From Chrysomallon squamiferum (taxonomy: Eukaryota > Mollusca > Gastropoda > Neomphalida > Peltospiridae): 64,000 nucleotides of DNA. The stretch covers positions 17,132,476 through 17,196,475 of the forward strand of contig CM022665.1 in NCBI GenBank assembly GCA_012295275.1, written 5' to 3'. The notes below the pieces were generated by a model. The model was not told the origin of the DNA and searched no databases. It saw nothing but the letters and a program-made list of their open reading frames with translations. Position 1 is the first letter of the stretch, and each line of letters starts with the position of its first letter. Below, piece by piece: positions 11,327 through 24,355 of this stretch. The position numbers and the translations under genes are program-made.

Positions 11327-13904
11327 ATTCCCGTAGATTAGCAATAAGAGATCGTTTATAAATACCTTCCAGTAAACAGGAAACATTTATAATTTCATAT
11401 CATTGGGTAAATGAGGAACGAGTCATTATCCTGAAATATAAACAACAACAACAAGAAGAAAGAAAAAAAAAAATAGATGAGAGAAACAGTATACCCACGT
11501 TAATTAACGCACTGAAACATTTATACATTTATACATATCTTGTAACGTATGCCTTGCTAACAGCACTCGACATTTGATGATGGAAAAACATCGAAGGCGA
11601 AGAATTCTGACAGTCGTGAGTTTTAGCGTACTCCGTCACAATCCACAAACGACCTGTTAGTGCACGAAGAGTCAGAAATCAGTTAACTGTTTCCTGGAAT
11701 CAGTAACATAAAAATAAATGCGCATGAATTTTGCGAGTGACACATATTCTTTTAAATTAAAATAAGTTCAAAAACAATTAAAAAAAACAACCAAAAACGG
11801 ACTTGTGTTTGGTTAAATTAATTCATTACGTCCGTATACCCTTTTTTTTTTGCAGACGGACGGATTGACGGACGGACCTGTTGTAGAACAAAACTGTATT
11901 TAATAAAATAGCACTTGTATATTTTTTATTTAAAAAATTGGTCATAATGGTACTTCGATATTTTTATTTTAAAAATAGGTCTAATTTCAAAATTATAAAA
12001 ATATATTCCTTTGTTTTCTTAAAGCGAACTCTTCTAAGACGCCCTCCCCACTGTTAATTACATAACAGATTCCACATAGCACCAAATAAAATACCTAATT
12101 AAAATGTCATCTCGTTACACAGAAAAGAAAAGAACTATTTATGGTTCGGTGTGGTGATAATAGTTGCTCGTTTGATACAATTTTATTATAAGGACGCACA
12201 TTTATTTATGAGCCCTCTGTACCGTAAGAAAACGAAAATAATTTTTTCTTTCTGGAAATGTACTCGAAATATCTTTGTTTAAGAGCAAACACTGAAAGAT
12301 GAAACATTTATGACAAAATTTCGTAATAAATAGATTATATAAAGATTTTGGCAAACTCCGCGGTATGTCCTGTGCTGAATGGTAATTCTCATACGTTTAT
12401 TAAAAGGGAAGTCGTTTAATTTTTTCAGCTTTTACCTGTAGACGATATTTTGCTTCCTTCTCTGACTTAGTACATATGAAAGAATTCTTTCTTCGTTGTT
12501 GAAATAAATGTATTGTATTCCTTTTCGTGAGTGTGATTATGTCTCAACCATCCAACATTCGTAATCCAGCATCTGTTTGCTTAAAGTTAATCAAAGTTCT
12601 CTTTTGTTATATTTAATCAATAGAAAATTTAATTTTGAAATGAACTTCTGATTTCTATTACTTCATTCAGTGACTTGTATGGATTAACTGTAAGTAATAA
12701 TATGTTGGATGTCAAGCGTATATGAATTCATACGTATTTTCTACATGTTTTCGTCATTTTTTAAAGTTTATTATGAATTTTGCTTCGAATAGCAAAGTAT
12801 ACACAAATATGTTTGATTACTATTTGGAACGGGAAAGTGGCTGTTCAGAGCACAGTGATGATGTGACTCATTACACAGGAGACTTTCATTAACATACCAT
12901 TTCACTAACCTACTTAATTCCTTAATTATTGATCAATACAAATAAATAAATAAATTACTCTGGAAATCAACCAAATAATTTCTCAATCATTTACCTCTAG
13001 TGTATAAGTCAATTACCACATTTAATATGACCATAAAAGTTAGTTTGACGAAATCTTGAAATAAATAAATATTTTGAAAAAAAGAAAGAAAAAGAAGCAA
13101 TGAACAGATATTGCATCATAACGACGTACAATTTTGTTGGACCTATGTAAACTATGCAGTATTGATCAGAGTTACGATATTTTAGTTAATACAATATAGC
13201 TCTGTTTAAAACTACTTTGGGGGAACTGATGCTTAAAGAATTGAAAACACTGTATTAAACATTTATAAATCGTTTGTGTGTTGAGGAAACCAAAGTAATA
13301 GCTATGAACTTCACATTTCGTGGTGTTAAAACTAAAATAAAATATTTAGACCAACACAAATTCACCTAAAATTTGTATTCCTTTATTTTTTAATTTTTTT
13401 TTCGCCTGAAATCAAATTACCGTTCGATTTTTTCATTCAGAAGTGAAGACGATTCCTGAAACAAGCAAGTAACGAACTGCGCATGACCAACCGAGGTTAC
13501 TGTAGAACAAACAATCATATATGCTTTAATTAAATTGTTATTTTGACACATTAAATCCAAATCGCTAAGTTGTGTTTTAAAAGATCAACTGTTTCACTCA
13601 GTATAAGCGTTGTAAAAACAGCTTCCGAAACACTAGCCACCTAGCGTCAAATCTCTTACGCTTTTCAAACCCGGAAGTACGGAAATGTTAAGCTTACGGT
13701 GTATCAAAGTATTTGTACATTATTAGTTCTCTCCTTTTTTTAACATACACAGATATTTAATAAATAAATAAAACGGAAAATATAGCGATTATAAAAAACA
13801 AATGTAAGGAAGTCAAGTTGAAGAAAAAATAAAAGAAAAAGAAAAATAAGGATTACAAACACACTGGAGATTTTAACGACTGAATTAGTAAAAACGCTCT
13901 AAGC
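11323..13904. other. intergenic, no gene recognised
   Basis: About 2.6 kb of AT-rich single-copy sequence without a frame longer than about 60 codons and without notable repeats beyond short AAAT runs near 12940 and 13060. Confidence 0.5.
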
Positions 13905-13948
13905 ACGATTACTGAACTCAGATATATATATCTGAGTTCATTAATCGT
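13905..13948. repeat. palindrome with a perfect 28-bp core
   Basis: The core 13913-13940 is exactly self-complementary, with no spacer: arms TGAACTCAGATATA and its reverse complement. With one mismatched pair the symmetry extends outward through ACGATTA/TAATCGT to 13905-13948. It could form a cruciform or hairpin. Confidence 0.9.
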
Positions 13949-14301
13949 ATATATATATATAAAGAAAAACAAAACAAAATACATCAACCAACAAAATAAT
14001 AAAAATAAAAAAACCCCACAAAAAACAACAACAACAAACATACTCAAGCATAAACTCAAGCCTAGCTGTAAAATGCTTGCCACAGTAAGATGACAATTCG
14101 ATCGTAATAAGAACGCCATTTGGATTATTTCCAGTTCTAACCACTGTTTAAATTCATGATACGAAATTAAATAAAGATTTATATCCAAGATTCCTTGGTA
14201 CCAGCATTACAAAATGTTAAAGCAATGTTAGTTATATCTGAACAAAATGTCGCCTGTACTTCAGAATTATTTATTAGTGGGAAACATAACGACACAATTA
14301 C

Positions 14302-14690
14302 TACATCGACTACCACTACTTCTACTACCACCACTACTACTACCAAGACTACTACCACTAATACTACTTCTACTACCACCACACTAACATTATTACCACT
14401 ACTACTACAACTACTACTGCTACTACTGCCATTGTTATAATACAACTACTACTACTACTACTACAACTGCAACTACAACCCGTACCACTCACTATTAACA
14501 CTACTGTTATTGCTACTACGACTATTACTCCTACTATTACCACTACTATTATTATCATTACTACTACTATTACTATTGCTATTAATACTTTCTACAACTG
14601 CTGCTGCTGCTACTACTACTACTACTACTACTACTGATACTAATTCTATTAGTACAACTACTAATAATAATCTCCTAGTCATATCACTGC
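14302..14690. repeat. imperfect (ACT)n/(ACC)n trinucleotide field
   Basis: About 390 bp built mainly from ACT, ACC, ATT and GCT triplets in phase. Open frames appear on both strands (Thr-, Val-, Leu- and Ser-rich) because the triplet repeat lacks stops in several frames. None is supported as coding. Confidence 0.85.
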
Positions 14691-16153
14691 GTAGACTATA
14701 ATTTGTAATTAACAAAGTTCCAGTAGTAGTAAGTAATAATTTTATTTACTCCTTCATCCTTCTTAACTTTGATATTCTTTTTTTTTTTTTTTCATCTTTT
14801 TTTCTCTTTCTCACTCTCATTCATCAGTTTGTCACGCTGTCTTGTCTGTCTGTCTCTCTGTCGCCTTATTAGTACGTCGATCTGTCTTTCTGTTACTCAA
14901 TAACTCTTTACCAGCACGACAGATCCAGTGTTTTATAAAAGTTTGAGGGGGGTGCCATTAGTGTGACTGATATAATTTTCACGAAGACATATATAGAGAG
15001 AAAAAAAAATCGATTGATAAAAGTAGTAAGTTAGTGTTCAGCGGATATTCCCCTCCCCGGAATCCGCCTGCAGTCATTAGTAAGATTTCTTCTTAATTCA
15101 TCTTCTCAAACAGTTTCAATGGCGTACGCTATTAAAACGTTAGATACCTCATCAGTCACCTGTTAACCGTACAATCTTCAGTGCTTCAGAAGAACAACGG
15201 AGCGAAATAAATATGAAATTTGGTGCGTAAGGTTAGTTATCTCGAATTTAAAGGGAAATCATACAGACAAAGTTATTTACCGTGAAAGCTGATCGAAATA
15301 ATTAGTCAAATTTTATAATCTTTTAATACGAAATTTCAGTGAAGCAACACTACAACAAAACACTAAACCAATGCATCCTTATTTTTCAAACAACATCAAC
15401 AGCAATAAAATCAATTAAAATTAGTTTTAAATGTTTCAAGGGAAGATACTAGTCATGTTTGTAATGTCGGATCGTGAATATTATGATTTTGGTGAAAATT
15501 ACCTGTGGTGATACGAAGAGATACTATTTTAAATATGCTCGTCACACTTCCAGTTATATTTTATTTGTTATTTTGTAATTCATTCCTAATGTCTAACTTT
15601 ACTGCAACAAAAGAAAAAAGAGAGTAAAGTCAGTTTTTCAGCTTCGCAGTATGGCGGCGTTCAGATGTTTTATAAGAGTATTATTTTATTGTCATTTTTT
15701 TTTTATTGCAGTACAGGTACATCTCGGCAAATTTGATTTCCGTGTCAGATTTTTATTTACGAATTAGGAAACAGAATGACTGTTATCTGGATAGCTCAAA
15801 GCTAATAAATGAAATTACGCGTTAAGTGATTTAAAATACTGTCTTTCGACTTATTAAAGTTTACCTTGTTTCCATGGTAAATGTTCTAACGAATTACGTC
15901 ATTGTTGAAAAGCTTATAATTATCTGAGATCATCTTCAGTATTCGATTAAAGCAGTGTGTATCTTGTTAGACAACATAAACGTTGTTACACTGTTACCAT
16001 GGTAACCAAGCTTAAAAGAAAAAGAAAAAGAAAATTATGATGACGTAGAGTACATCCTCGATTTTTATGTTGCTAATTAAAAACTTCCCACAAACAGAAA
16101 TGAAATGTATGCTAATGACTTATTAATTTACATGAATACTGAAGAAATGTACA
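14691..16153. other. intergenic; possible short exon at 15651
   Basis: Mostly unique DNA. A stem-loop can be drawn at 15041-15066 (GCGGATATTCC with GGAATCCGC, one bulge). A 38-codon frame starting with ATGGCGGCG at 15651 is discussed as a finding but not called. Confidence 0.45.
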
Positions 16154-16181
16154 GTAACTGAAATATTAATATTTCAGTTAC
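16154..16181. repeat. perfect 28-bp palindrome
   Basis: Arms GTAACTGAAATATT and AATATTTCAGTTAC meet without a spacer. The symmetry stops sharply at both ends. Confidence 0.92.
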
Positions 16182-16217
16182 ATTTTATCTCTGTTTATGA
16201 TGATTTGAATTCATCAA

Positions 16218-16229
16218 AATAATAATAAC

Positions 16230-16284
<55 letters not shown>
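16218..16284. repeat. (AAT)n microsatellite
   Basis: AAT units with one AAC near the left end. Confidence 0.92.
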
Positions 16285-16732
16285 TGTTTTAGACTTTACT
16301 GTCAATTACAATTTGAGATTCGCTCAAACTTCCATTAAACCGCACCACATAATGTTTGGAATCTACAATTTGTCAGACCTGTCGAAAAACAGTTTTAAAT
16401 TAAATACATTTTACGATATTGTTCCATTCTGTCACGTTTTCAATAAGTATTTGTCAAAGAGAATAAACAATATCTCATATGTAATCAGATATTTAACAAA
16501 ATCCACAAAATTTTATATTCTCTTGGACAGACAGTTTAAAATATTAAATGGAAATTTGACACAATGGAAACAATATAGTTGTGGTTAACTAGTATTAGAT
16601 ATTAGTAAATAATTTAAAGTCAGGCTTGTGCACACAGTGACTAAGCCTTCTGTTTCTCGTTTGCTAGAGAGTGTGTTCATATCTTGACACCGACCCTCAG
16701 ATAACAGAAACTGTACTGGATGACTGATTCTT
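16285..16732. other. intergenic; unsupported 91-codon frame
   Basis: A plus-strand frame (16313-16588) is open but rich in Asn, Lys, Ile and Tyr, as expected of AT-rich DNA. I recognise no domain. Confidence 0.4.
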
Positions 16733-16980
16733 GTTTTTTTCTTTTTTTTAAATTTGTTAATTTTTTTTTTATTATTATTATTCATATATTCATTTATTCA
16801 TTCATTCATTTAATTTAATTTAATTTTAATAATAATTTTTTTATTATTATTCATTTATTTTTTCATTCATTCATTTAATTTTATTTTATATATATTTTTT
16901 CATTCATTCATTTAATTTTATTTTATATATATTTTTTTAATTATTATTATTTTCTTCTTGTTGTTGTTTTCATTCAGTAT
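16733..16980. repeat. T-rich ATTC/ATTT low-complexity tract
   Basis: Includes a near-perfect 37-bp tandem duplication at about 16863-16937; each copy opens TCATTCATTCATTTAATT and ends in TATATA plus a T-run. Confidence 0.8.
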
Positions 16981-17572
16981 TTATTTTTGTAGAGAAAAAT
17001 ATTTATCTCCTTTTTTACTAAGCGATAATTTGCGTCCAAAACAATATTTTCAACATTCATAAAATTAGCAAAATCATACATTCTTGAACATTTTGGTACT
17101 TTTTAGAATATTGTAAACCTTGTTAGAATTTTTCAACGGCTGAAACATTTTCAGTGCTTTTCTAGAATGTTCTGGTACGTTATTTTTTTTATGCTCTGAA
17201 ATCTTGAAAAGCTTTTTAGGATGTTTTAAAATGTTTAATGTTTAGGCCCACAAGTCCGTAAATCAACTTATTATTTTTTAAAGCAATAAACGACTTCATT
17301 GCGAGACTGATTTTATTCTGCCAGTTCAAATTATTACGTTTGTGTAGTCTGTATTAGCCAAAGGCAAATAAAGAAAACAGGAATTAAAGTTTATGAATTG
17401 TGCTTTCGGATGATGAAAAATAAAGACGCCATACATTTCTCCAGTTTTAAAAATAGAACCTGTATAATGCTTACATATGTTTACTTCACGATAAAAAAAA
17501 AAAAAAATTCGTGTGTCTGATTTACTTTTCTATATATTACTCTTTCATTCTGAGCTCTTTTCTTTTCTTTCA

Positions 17573-17575
<3 letters not shown>

Positions 17576-17654
<79 letters not shown>
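17576..17654 (+). repeat. (CT)n microsatellite
   Basis: An uninterrupted run of about 39 CT units. A short (GA) patch about 35 bp downstream (17688-17698) is complementary to it. Confidence 0.95.
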
Positions 17655-17659
<5 letters not shown>

Positions 17660-19655
17660 GATAAATTACCCTGCAAATCTCAGTTTAGAGAGAGAGAGAA
17701 AAAGTATTTACTGTTACTTTAAAAATCAATATTAGATCACTGGCGTTTCATCAAACCATTACGACTGCTTTGAAGCAAATTGAATCATAAATAATTTTCC
17801 AAAAAGGATTTGGAATATTAAAAACCTGAAAAAAACAAATGAAGAAAAAACAGATGATGTAAAAGGAGATGATGATAATAAAATTATTTTGTTCTTTATT
17901 AAGTTATAAAGAAATTTAGCTTTGTCGATCGCTTAAAGATCACTGATTGAATTTCTTTTTTATCAATGGCTGCTCTAAGAGATAAATTAAAAAAGTGAAC
18001 AAATAGATATATATATATATTTTAAAGAACTGAATTTGTAGATCATTAATATTCTAAAAAAATAAAGAAACTACCTTCTTTAGCTATTATTATCATTATT
18101 ATTATTATAATTAACTGTTTTTTTTGTTTTATTTTGTTGTTGTTGTTGTTTTGCTCACCAAAATGAGAGAGATATTCTTCAAAGGTTTATTAAATGGGAG
18201 CAGTTGTATTATTTTTTTTCTGTTATCGAAATATTTTTGGTCCAAAACAATCACTTAAACATTTTCTCCAAATTTTTAATCGTAGTAAATATACTTCATA
18301 TACTTTCAAACTTTCTCGTCTCAGGCGTGAAGGGGACTAGGGTCAGTCCTTGTTGGTGCGACGTTTTGATTATTTCTCTGTTTGGCCAGTGCCGTATATC
18401 TATCCTGTCAAAGGCTGTTTTCCTGTTTATGACAAAGTGGATACTTACAGCTCTCTTGCTACGAGAAGGTAGCCCACTGTGTGCAAACTGAGAAAAAGAA
18501 AAATACAAAACAAATTACGTTAAAAAACAGTCTGGTGTAATTGTATTCAATCTTTTAAACTGCCATAGTTAATGCACCTTTAACTGTTGGTTTAGAATCC
18601 TCAGCACGCCATCAACCGGAAGGTAAAAAAAGAAACAACCATTTAAAAAAAGTTTTTTTTGAAATTTTTAAAATTTTTCGTAAAGCAGTAAGTTTGAAAT
18701 AATCTGGGCTGGGTAAATTAAACAATTTTTTCCAAATACTTGGCAAGGAATTAAACCATTTTGAAAAAACAGTAAGAAAGGGAATGCTTAGTTTATAACC
18801 GATAACGTGAATTCTCGATTTAATCGAGAAATCATAGCTGTAGCTGTTACGTTTGTAAACATTTGTAACCATGACAAGAATTGTAAAATTTGTATTAGTG
18901 TTTGCTTCAAGTAGACATTTTTATTAACAACACCAACATAACATTTAGTAATTTCCAGACAATATCAATGTATTTCTAGTCCAGTCGTGAAATCTAACTT
19001 TGTCAAAGAGTCGGGTTGCACGTAATCAAAGACTGGACTATTTCCAATTCCAAAGTAAACAACTAATTTCCAAATTATTCGCTTTCCTTTTAACATGGAC
19101 GTGATTATACAAAATTCTTGCTGTTTAAAGTTTAAATATATCGGTTTGTAGATGATGACTTGTAATCATGTTATAAGCTAGCAATTAAAAGAAAATTTGC
19201 AAAATCTCAAAGTCGAAAATCAGTTAGTGTTGCTAACATAACTAATTTCTTATTAGAGATTGTGACCATCACAACCGTGCATGAACTATTAGACTTAATA
19301 CCAGAAAGTTAACTAAATATCACTTCAAAGTTTACGTTTATTTACATCAGCTATTCATCAATATATGTGTGCTTCCGTTTATCCTTTTATACTGCCTTTC
19401 ATCGTTACTCTTATCTTTCCTTTTCTTCTTCTTTTATTTTTCTTATTTGATGAATATGATCACATCAAAGCCGTTTAGCAACCGATAATATCCGACTGCA
19501 GCTACTTTCAGTAATTCTCGGAACCGTCCTATTTTAGACCATAATTTCGAATGGGAATATTACTTCCACGAATAGGACCTTCATCTAACGATATTTCTTA
19601 CAACAGTTATATCTATGTATATCTTCAAGAAGAGAAATGAAAACATCTCATACGA
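17655..19655. other. intergenic, no gene recognised
   Basis: AT-rich unique DNA. The three frames of 70-95 codons (18204-18491, 18296-18508, 18612-18872) overlap on opposite strands or lack family resemblance. Confidence 0.5.
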
Positions 19656-19736
19656 CTGTCTCCCCAGGAGCTCAGCTGGTACAGTCTGTTTGAAGTTTCA
19701 TACTTTTGACGTCCTCTCCTGGATCAAAGACGTTGA
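19656..19736 (+). repeat. degenerate tRNA-derived SINE head (possible)
   Basis: GAGCTCAGCTGGTACAG resembles the D-arm and internal A-box of a tRNA, and TCCTGGATCAAAGAC about 45 bp on is a weak B-box. The tRNA fold does not close, so this is at best an old SINE relic. Confidence 0.35.
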
Positions 19737-19865
19737 TTAGATATATATCATACTTTTATCGCCTAGTTACGCGTGTTGCATCTTCAGACAAAGGCCAGAT
19801 CGTCTGCCTTTTAGTCTTATCCATTTTACACTTAAGAAAACTAAATTTGACGAAAGTAATATATA

Positions 19866-20030
19866 GCTTATACTGAACAGTAGTTAAAACTCTAAGAAAT
19901 ATTAAATATACCGCCATTATATTAATGTAGGTTATAGTAATATATCGTTTACTGATATAATATATGGACAGCATTAAAACTGTAACAGATATTAAATATA
20001 CAGCCATTATATTAATATAGGTGACTTGCT
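19866..20030. repeat. 90-bp tandem duplication, diverged
   Basis: GATATTAAATATACAGCCAT near 19988 repeats a near-identical word 90 bp upstream, and flanking words (TTAAAAC, ATTATATTAATRTAGG) keep the same spacing. Confidence 0.75.
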
Positions 20031-20230
20031 ATCAAGAATGATGGTTTATTCTAAAATGAATGATGTTGTTGATACTAAAATGTGTTTTACAACACAAGGT
20101 TTAGAATCAGCTTAACGCAGATAAATGTATAATTGATGTAAAATTTAAGAGAGCCAGCTAACTTTATTATAGATTTGATTTTGTGTTAGATTAAAGTGAA
20201 TAGCTGACATATTCAAGACTTTCCTTTTTC

Positions 20231-20251
20231 TTTTTTTTTTTTTTTTTTTCT

Positions 20252-20330
<79 letters not shown>
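20231..20330 (+). repeat. poly-T followed by (CT)n
   Basis: An 18-T run passes through TCTCTT into about 40 CT units. Confidence 0.95.
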
Positions 20331-20331
<1 letters not shown>

Positions 20332-20499
20332 ATAAAATTTCAACTATTATTATAAAAAATCAGTAATGCCTATATTTTAACTTTTGTTTGTTTTACTTCG
20401 ATCTTTGGCTTGTTGTTGTTTTGGTGTTTTTTTAACCCAAAAATCCGTAATCATTTACTACCGGGAATTTTATTTTATTTATTTATTTACATAATTTTT

Positions 20500-20501
<2 letters not shown>

Positions 20502-20530
<29 letters not shown>
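20502..20530. repeat. poly-T, about 29 nt
   Basis: Homopolymer preceded by ATTT-type units. No retroposon body is recognisable on either side. Confidence 0.9.
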
Positions 20531-20533
<3 letters not shown>

Positions 20534-20810
20534 GGAGCAAATCGAATACTTTTTCATAACACTAGGGTGGTGTTTACTGCTGTCTACGAAGAGAACAAAA
20601 AAAAAAAAAAAAGAATAAAAAAAAGTGCACTCGGCTGATTAATTGTCCGGGAAATAACTTCAGGTTCACAGTGTGTCAGACACAGCGTCACTAAATGTTG
20701 AAGTAAACACGTACTTAATTAGGTCGTTTGAGATAGTTCTGATAAATAATTTAATGGTACTTGTAGAAGGAACCAGCTGATAATGTAAACTTCCTAGCTG
20801 TTGTTGCTGC

Positions 20811-20818
20811 TATTATTA

Positions 20819-20857
<39 letters not shown>

Positions 20858-20901
20858 TTAAATGATGAAGATGATGAAGATAGTAAGTATAATTATCATA
20901 A

Positions 20902-20944
<43 letters not shown>

Positions 20945-21008
20945 AGCAACACTGAAAGAATTAGAAACGTAAACTTCATAAAGCAAAAAAAAAAAAAAAA
21001 AAAAAAAA
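20811..21008. repeat. AAT, ATT and poly-A cluster
   Basis: (AAT)n at 20819-20857, its complement (ATT)n at 20905-20944, and a 24-A run at 20985-21008. The AAT/ATT pair could fold back across about 45 bp. Confidence 0.85.
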
Positions 21009-21111
21009 TACAAACAGAATCCACACACATATATCCCCCCAAAAATAAAAAGAACAAAAGAAAGAAAGAAAAGTTTGGTAAGAAAATAAAGAAAATATAT
21101 AAAATTGTCTT

Positions 21112-21172
21112 CTTTCTGCTGAGCACCAGGGAGCGAACCCAGTACTTAACAATCCTGAGAAGTATACATTTT
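21112..21172 (-). repeat. degenerate tRNA-derived SINE fragment (possible)
   Basis: Read on the minus strand, TGGGTTCGCTCCCTGGTG matches a tRNA T-arm and RNA polymerase III B-box (GGTTCGNNNCC). A clear A-box is not visible upstream. Confidence 0.35.
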
Positions 21173-21483
21173 TTTCAATCTCAAGTCAATCATACACAAT
21201 GTCACTGAACTTTAGCCCCTCCTCTTATCCCCACTAAACTGAACCTTGGGTTCATCTGAAACAAGAAACTCTGTTCGAAATAACCACTATTTGGTTTTTG
21301 TTTTTCAGATATAAATATTACATTTAGGCTTGACAGTTTATTGTATTTTTAAAACTGTTTGTAGATTTTTTTATGTCTGCGAGATTTTTAGTTCAGCTAA
21401 AGCAGTTTTCTCAGTGAACGATTTACAGTAACATTAACTTGCAGCATCAAAATAATGTTTTTGTGTTATATATAATAAGTAAA

Positions 21484-21619
21484 TACTACTACTAATAATA
21501 GTAATAATGATAATAATAATACCACCACAACAACCACTACCACCACATACAACAACAGCAGCAGCAGCAAAAAGAACAACAACAACAACAACAATAATAA
21601 TAATAATAATAATAATAAA
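21484..21619. repeat. compound trinucleotide tract (ACT, AAT, ACC, CAG, AAC)
   Basis: Successive short runs of different A-rich triplets keep one phase for about 135 bp. Confidence 0.85.
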
Positions 21620-22360
21620 ATGTAAATAAATGAAGAGACGTAACCCTGGTTGAAACTTTAAAATATGACATAGGATAGTGCTGCAGGTGTTACAGAAAAA
21701 CGTTTTTAATCAGACATTACGAAACAGATTATAATTTGAATATATGTTACAAATTGCTTAGTGTGAATGCGGCTTTATTATTATTATTTTGTGTGTGTGT
21801 GTGTGCGAAATGCAATATTAGAAACATTACACTCTTTTGACATTAAACACAAATTATTACCTTTTCGAGAAAACACGAAACCTTTTTTCCAGGTTATTAA
21901 ACCAACTCTTATAGTTTATAACTCGTAAAGTTTTTCATTTGAGAGAGTTAATGAACTTTTAGCGTAGACTTTCTTTTCTTTTTTCACTCTTTTCTTGTTT
22001 TTCTTCTACTTCTTTCTTCTTCTTCGTAATGATGATTAATATTCTTCATTCTTTCTCGTTTTTTCTCGTTTTCTTATTCTCTCTCTTTCAGTACACTTTT
22101 TAAAAATCTTTTTCCTTCATCTTGTTTCTTCTGCCTTAATTGTGTTTAATGGTTACGAATAAAGCATTCTTTTTCAGTTTTAAAAGCAAAACAAAACTAC
22201 ACTTGCATCTGATGAAACGTACAGAAGAATGATATCACAGAAATGTCAGTTCCAGTTAATTTGAAAGAGAAAGAAAGAGTCACGTACTTAGAAAAGAGTT
22301 TATAATTTGTTCAGCTTTCAAGCCGCGTTTAAAAAAGATGAAGACTAAAGAGGAAAAATT

Positions 22361-22450
22361 AACAAGAACAAGAAGAAGTTGAAGAAGAAGAAAAAGAAGA
22401 AGAAGAAGAAGAAGGATGAAGTAGAATAAGAAAAAGTAGAAGAAGAAGAA
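22361..22450. repeat. (GAA)n-rich purine tract
   Basis: AGAAGAAG units with AAAAAG and GGATG interruptions. The strand is almost all purine. Confidence 0.85.
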
Positions 22451-22806
22451 AGATATTTAGAAAATTGCAGTGTACATCTGGCTCAGATCTATTTTAGATC
22501 TTCGTGCGTGCATTCACCTTTGTAATTAAAACTGAATCTGGGAAAATGATTGAAATGTGCTGATATTTAATTAACAATATGTTTCGATATTTCACATAGA
22601 AAATATCATACTGTAATTATATTAGTCAGGCACGATAAAAAAAAAAAAATTCTGAATAATTTTGTCAAACAGGTCTTTAGTTTGTGTGAGTTAATTGTAA
22701 TGTAGGTCACTGAGGTTTTCTTTTCTTCCTGTTAATTTTAAAATTTCTTTTCTTTTATTTTTTCCTCTGTCTGTTTTTTTTTAAATTTTACTTCATAATG
22801 CATATT

Positions 22807-22808
<2 letters not shown>

Positions 22809-22883
<75 letters not shown>
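22809..22883 (+). repeat. (CT)n tract at left outer flank of copy 2
   Basis: About 37 CT units, then CCGTGTGTCTGTGTC and AAATATTTG. The DNA from here to the TIR at 22960 partly resembles the reverse complement of the right outer flank, for instance ATATGATTATTATAATTTAT against ATATAATTATTAAATGTAT. Confidence 0.85.
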
Positions 22884-22887
<4 letters not shown>

Positions 22888-22959
22888 TGTCTGTGTCAAA
22901 TATTTGTATTAATATGATTATTATAATTTATATTTTGGATTAAAATTTCTATATTTAAA

Positions 22960-23011
22960 CAGCACAGGAAAGCTACCGACATATCCCATGCTACTTCTAT
23001 TGTGTTGACTA
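22960..23011 (+). repeat. left terminal inverted repeat, copy 2
   Basis: Reverse complement of 24356-24407 and same sequence as 6082-6129, with three extra outer bases. Confidence 0.88.
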
Positions 23012-24355
23012 TTTGGTACGGTAAAGACAATTAAAATAAGATAAAACACAAAATTTCAAACATGGAACTTCGACAAATTTTCACTGGACGATTTAATGTC
23101 ATCAGTTTGGGTGTATGCAAACTTTGTTATCTTCAGTTTACAAGACCGGCATGTGAATTCGACAAAAAATATATCAGCATTTTCATCAAGACATTAAAAT
23201 TCAGTAAGTCTGTTTTCTCGACTTTTATACATTATATTAATATTATATTTACCTTACAATTTGTGACCCGGCTGCAGTACGTCACAAATATAATGTTATT
23301 ACATCGCTTGCTTACTATACACTCAACTGTATCTAAGTCTACATTAATACGGTTAAGCATCCAACAGAAACAGACAAGTGTATTAACGCCAGGTTAAAAA
23401 ATTTTTTTTTTTTTCCCGTTCTATCTCGTAATAATGATAAAACGTATTTAAAGAATTTGTCGATCACCTTGTTTAATATGAATTTTAAAATATGTTTTTC
23501 ATTTACAAATACAGGTGTAGCTGTTGTTACATCTGTTTAATTTGGATTTAACTGAGGTTTTTTTTTTTTTTAATTTAATTTAGGATAGACCAGTCGAATA
23601 ATAAAAATTAGATTAAACTAGCATAAACATAATCGTGTCAACGTGAAGATATATGAAACGGTAGTGAATCCAAAACACACCTTCAAAATCACAAATGGCG
23701 TCGAAAACTTGACTTATTAGTTTTATAATATTTATTTATTTATTTATTTATAATTTTTGTTTTTGTTTATAACTAATTATTTATCAAAGACCATTTCCCG
23801 AGGCCGCCCTAACACATGGACACGCTGGGTACTTGCCCGGGGGCCCTACGAGCATAGGACCCATTACTAATCTAAATATGTTGTGATTTTCTGTCAATAA
23901 ATAAAAACTATCCTATACTATACTATACTGCACCACAAATATTTGTTACTGGAAAATACATTATGAGCATGTGTTTTATTGAAGATAAAGAAATTTTGCG
24001 AATTTCGTTTCTGTTTAACTCTTCATTAATAATAAATAATTCACAGTAATTTTATACTGCGCCTTCTCCGTCTGTATTGTCTACCAACTGAATATCTTTT
24101 ATGTATTGAAATTTTGATGTTTCTCAAGGCTCATCTTATATCGTTCAAACATTTGCTGTACAGCATGTTTTTTAATGTTTAAACACAGGTTTTGTTGGAA
24201 GCACCAATACAATAAATATATGTTTAATTTTATCGACCATTTACATTTATATTCCTATGAGTGATTGTGAAGGTAGGGGCCCCAGTGTTCTGCTTTGCCC
24301 GGGGGCCTATAATGCTGTTATCGTGGCCGTGATGCTACCTTAAGATTATTGAAAC

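Noticed and set aside
14179-14715. Val-, Ser/Asn- and Thr-rich frames as low-complexity proteins
   Set aside because: All arise from one ACT/ACC triplet field, with open frames on both strands.
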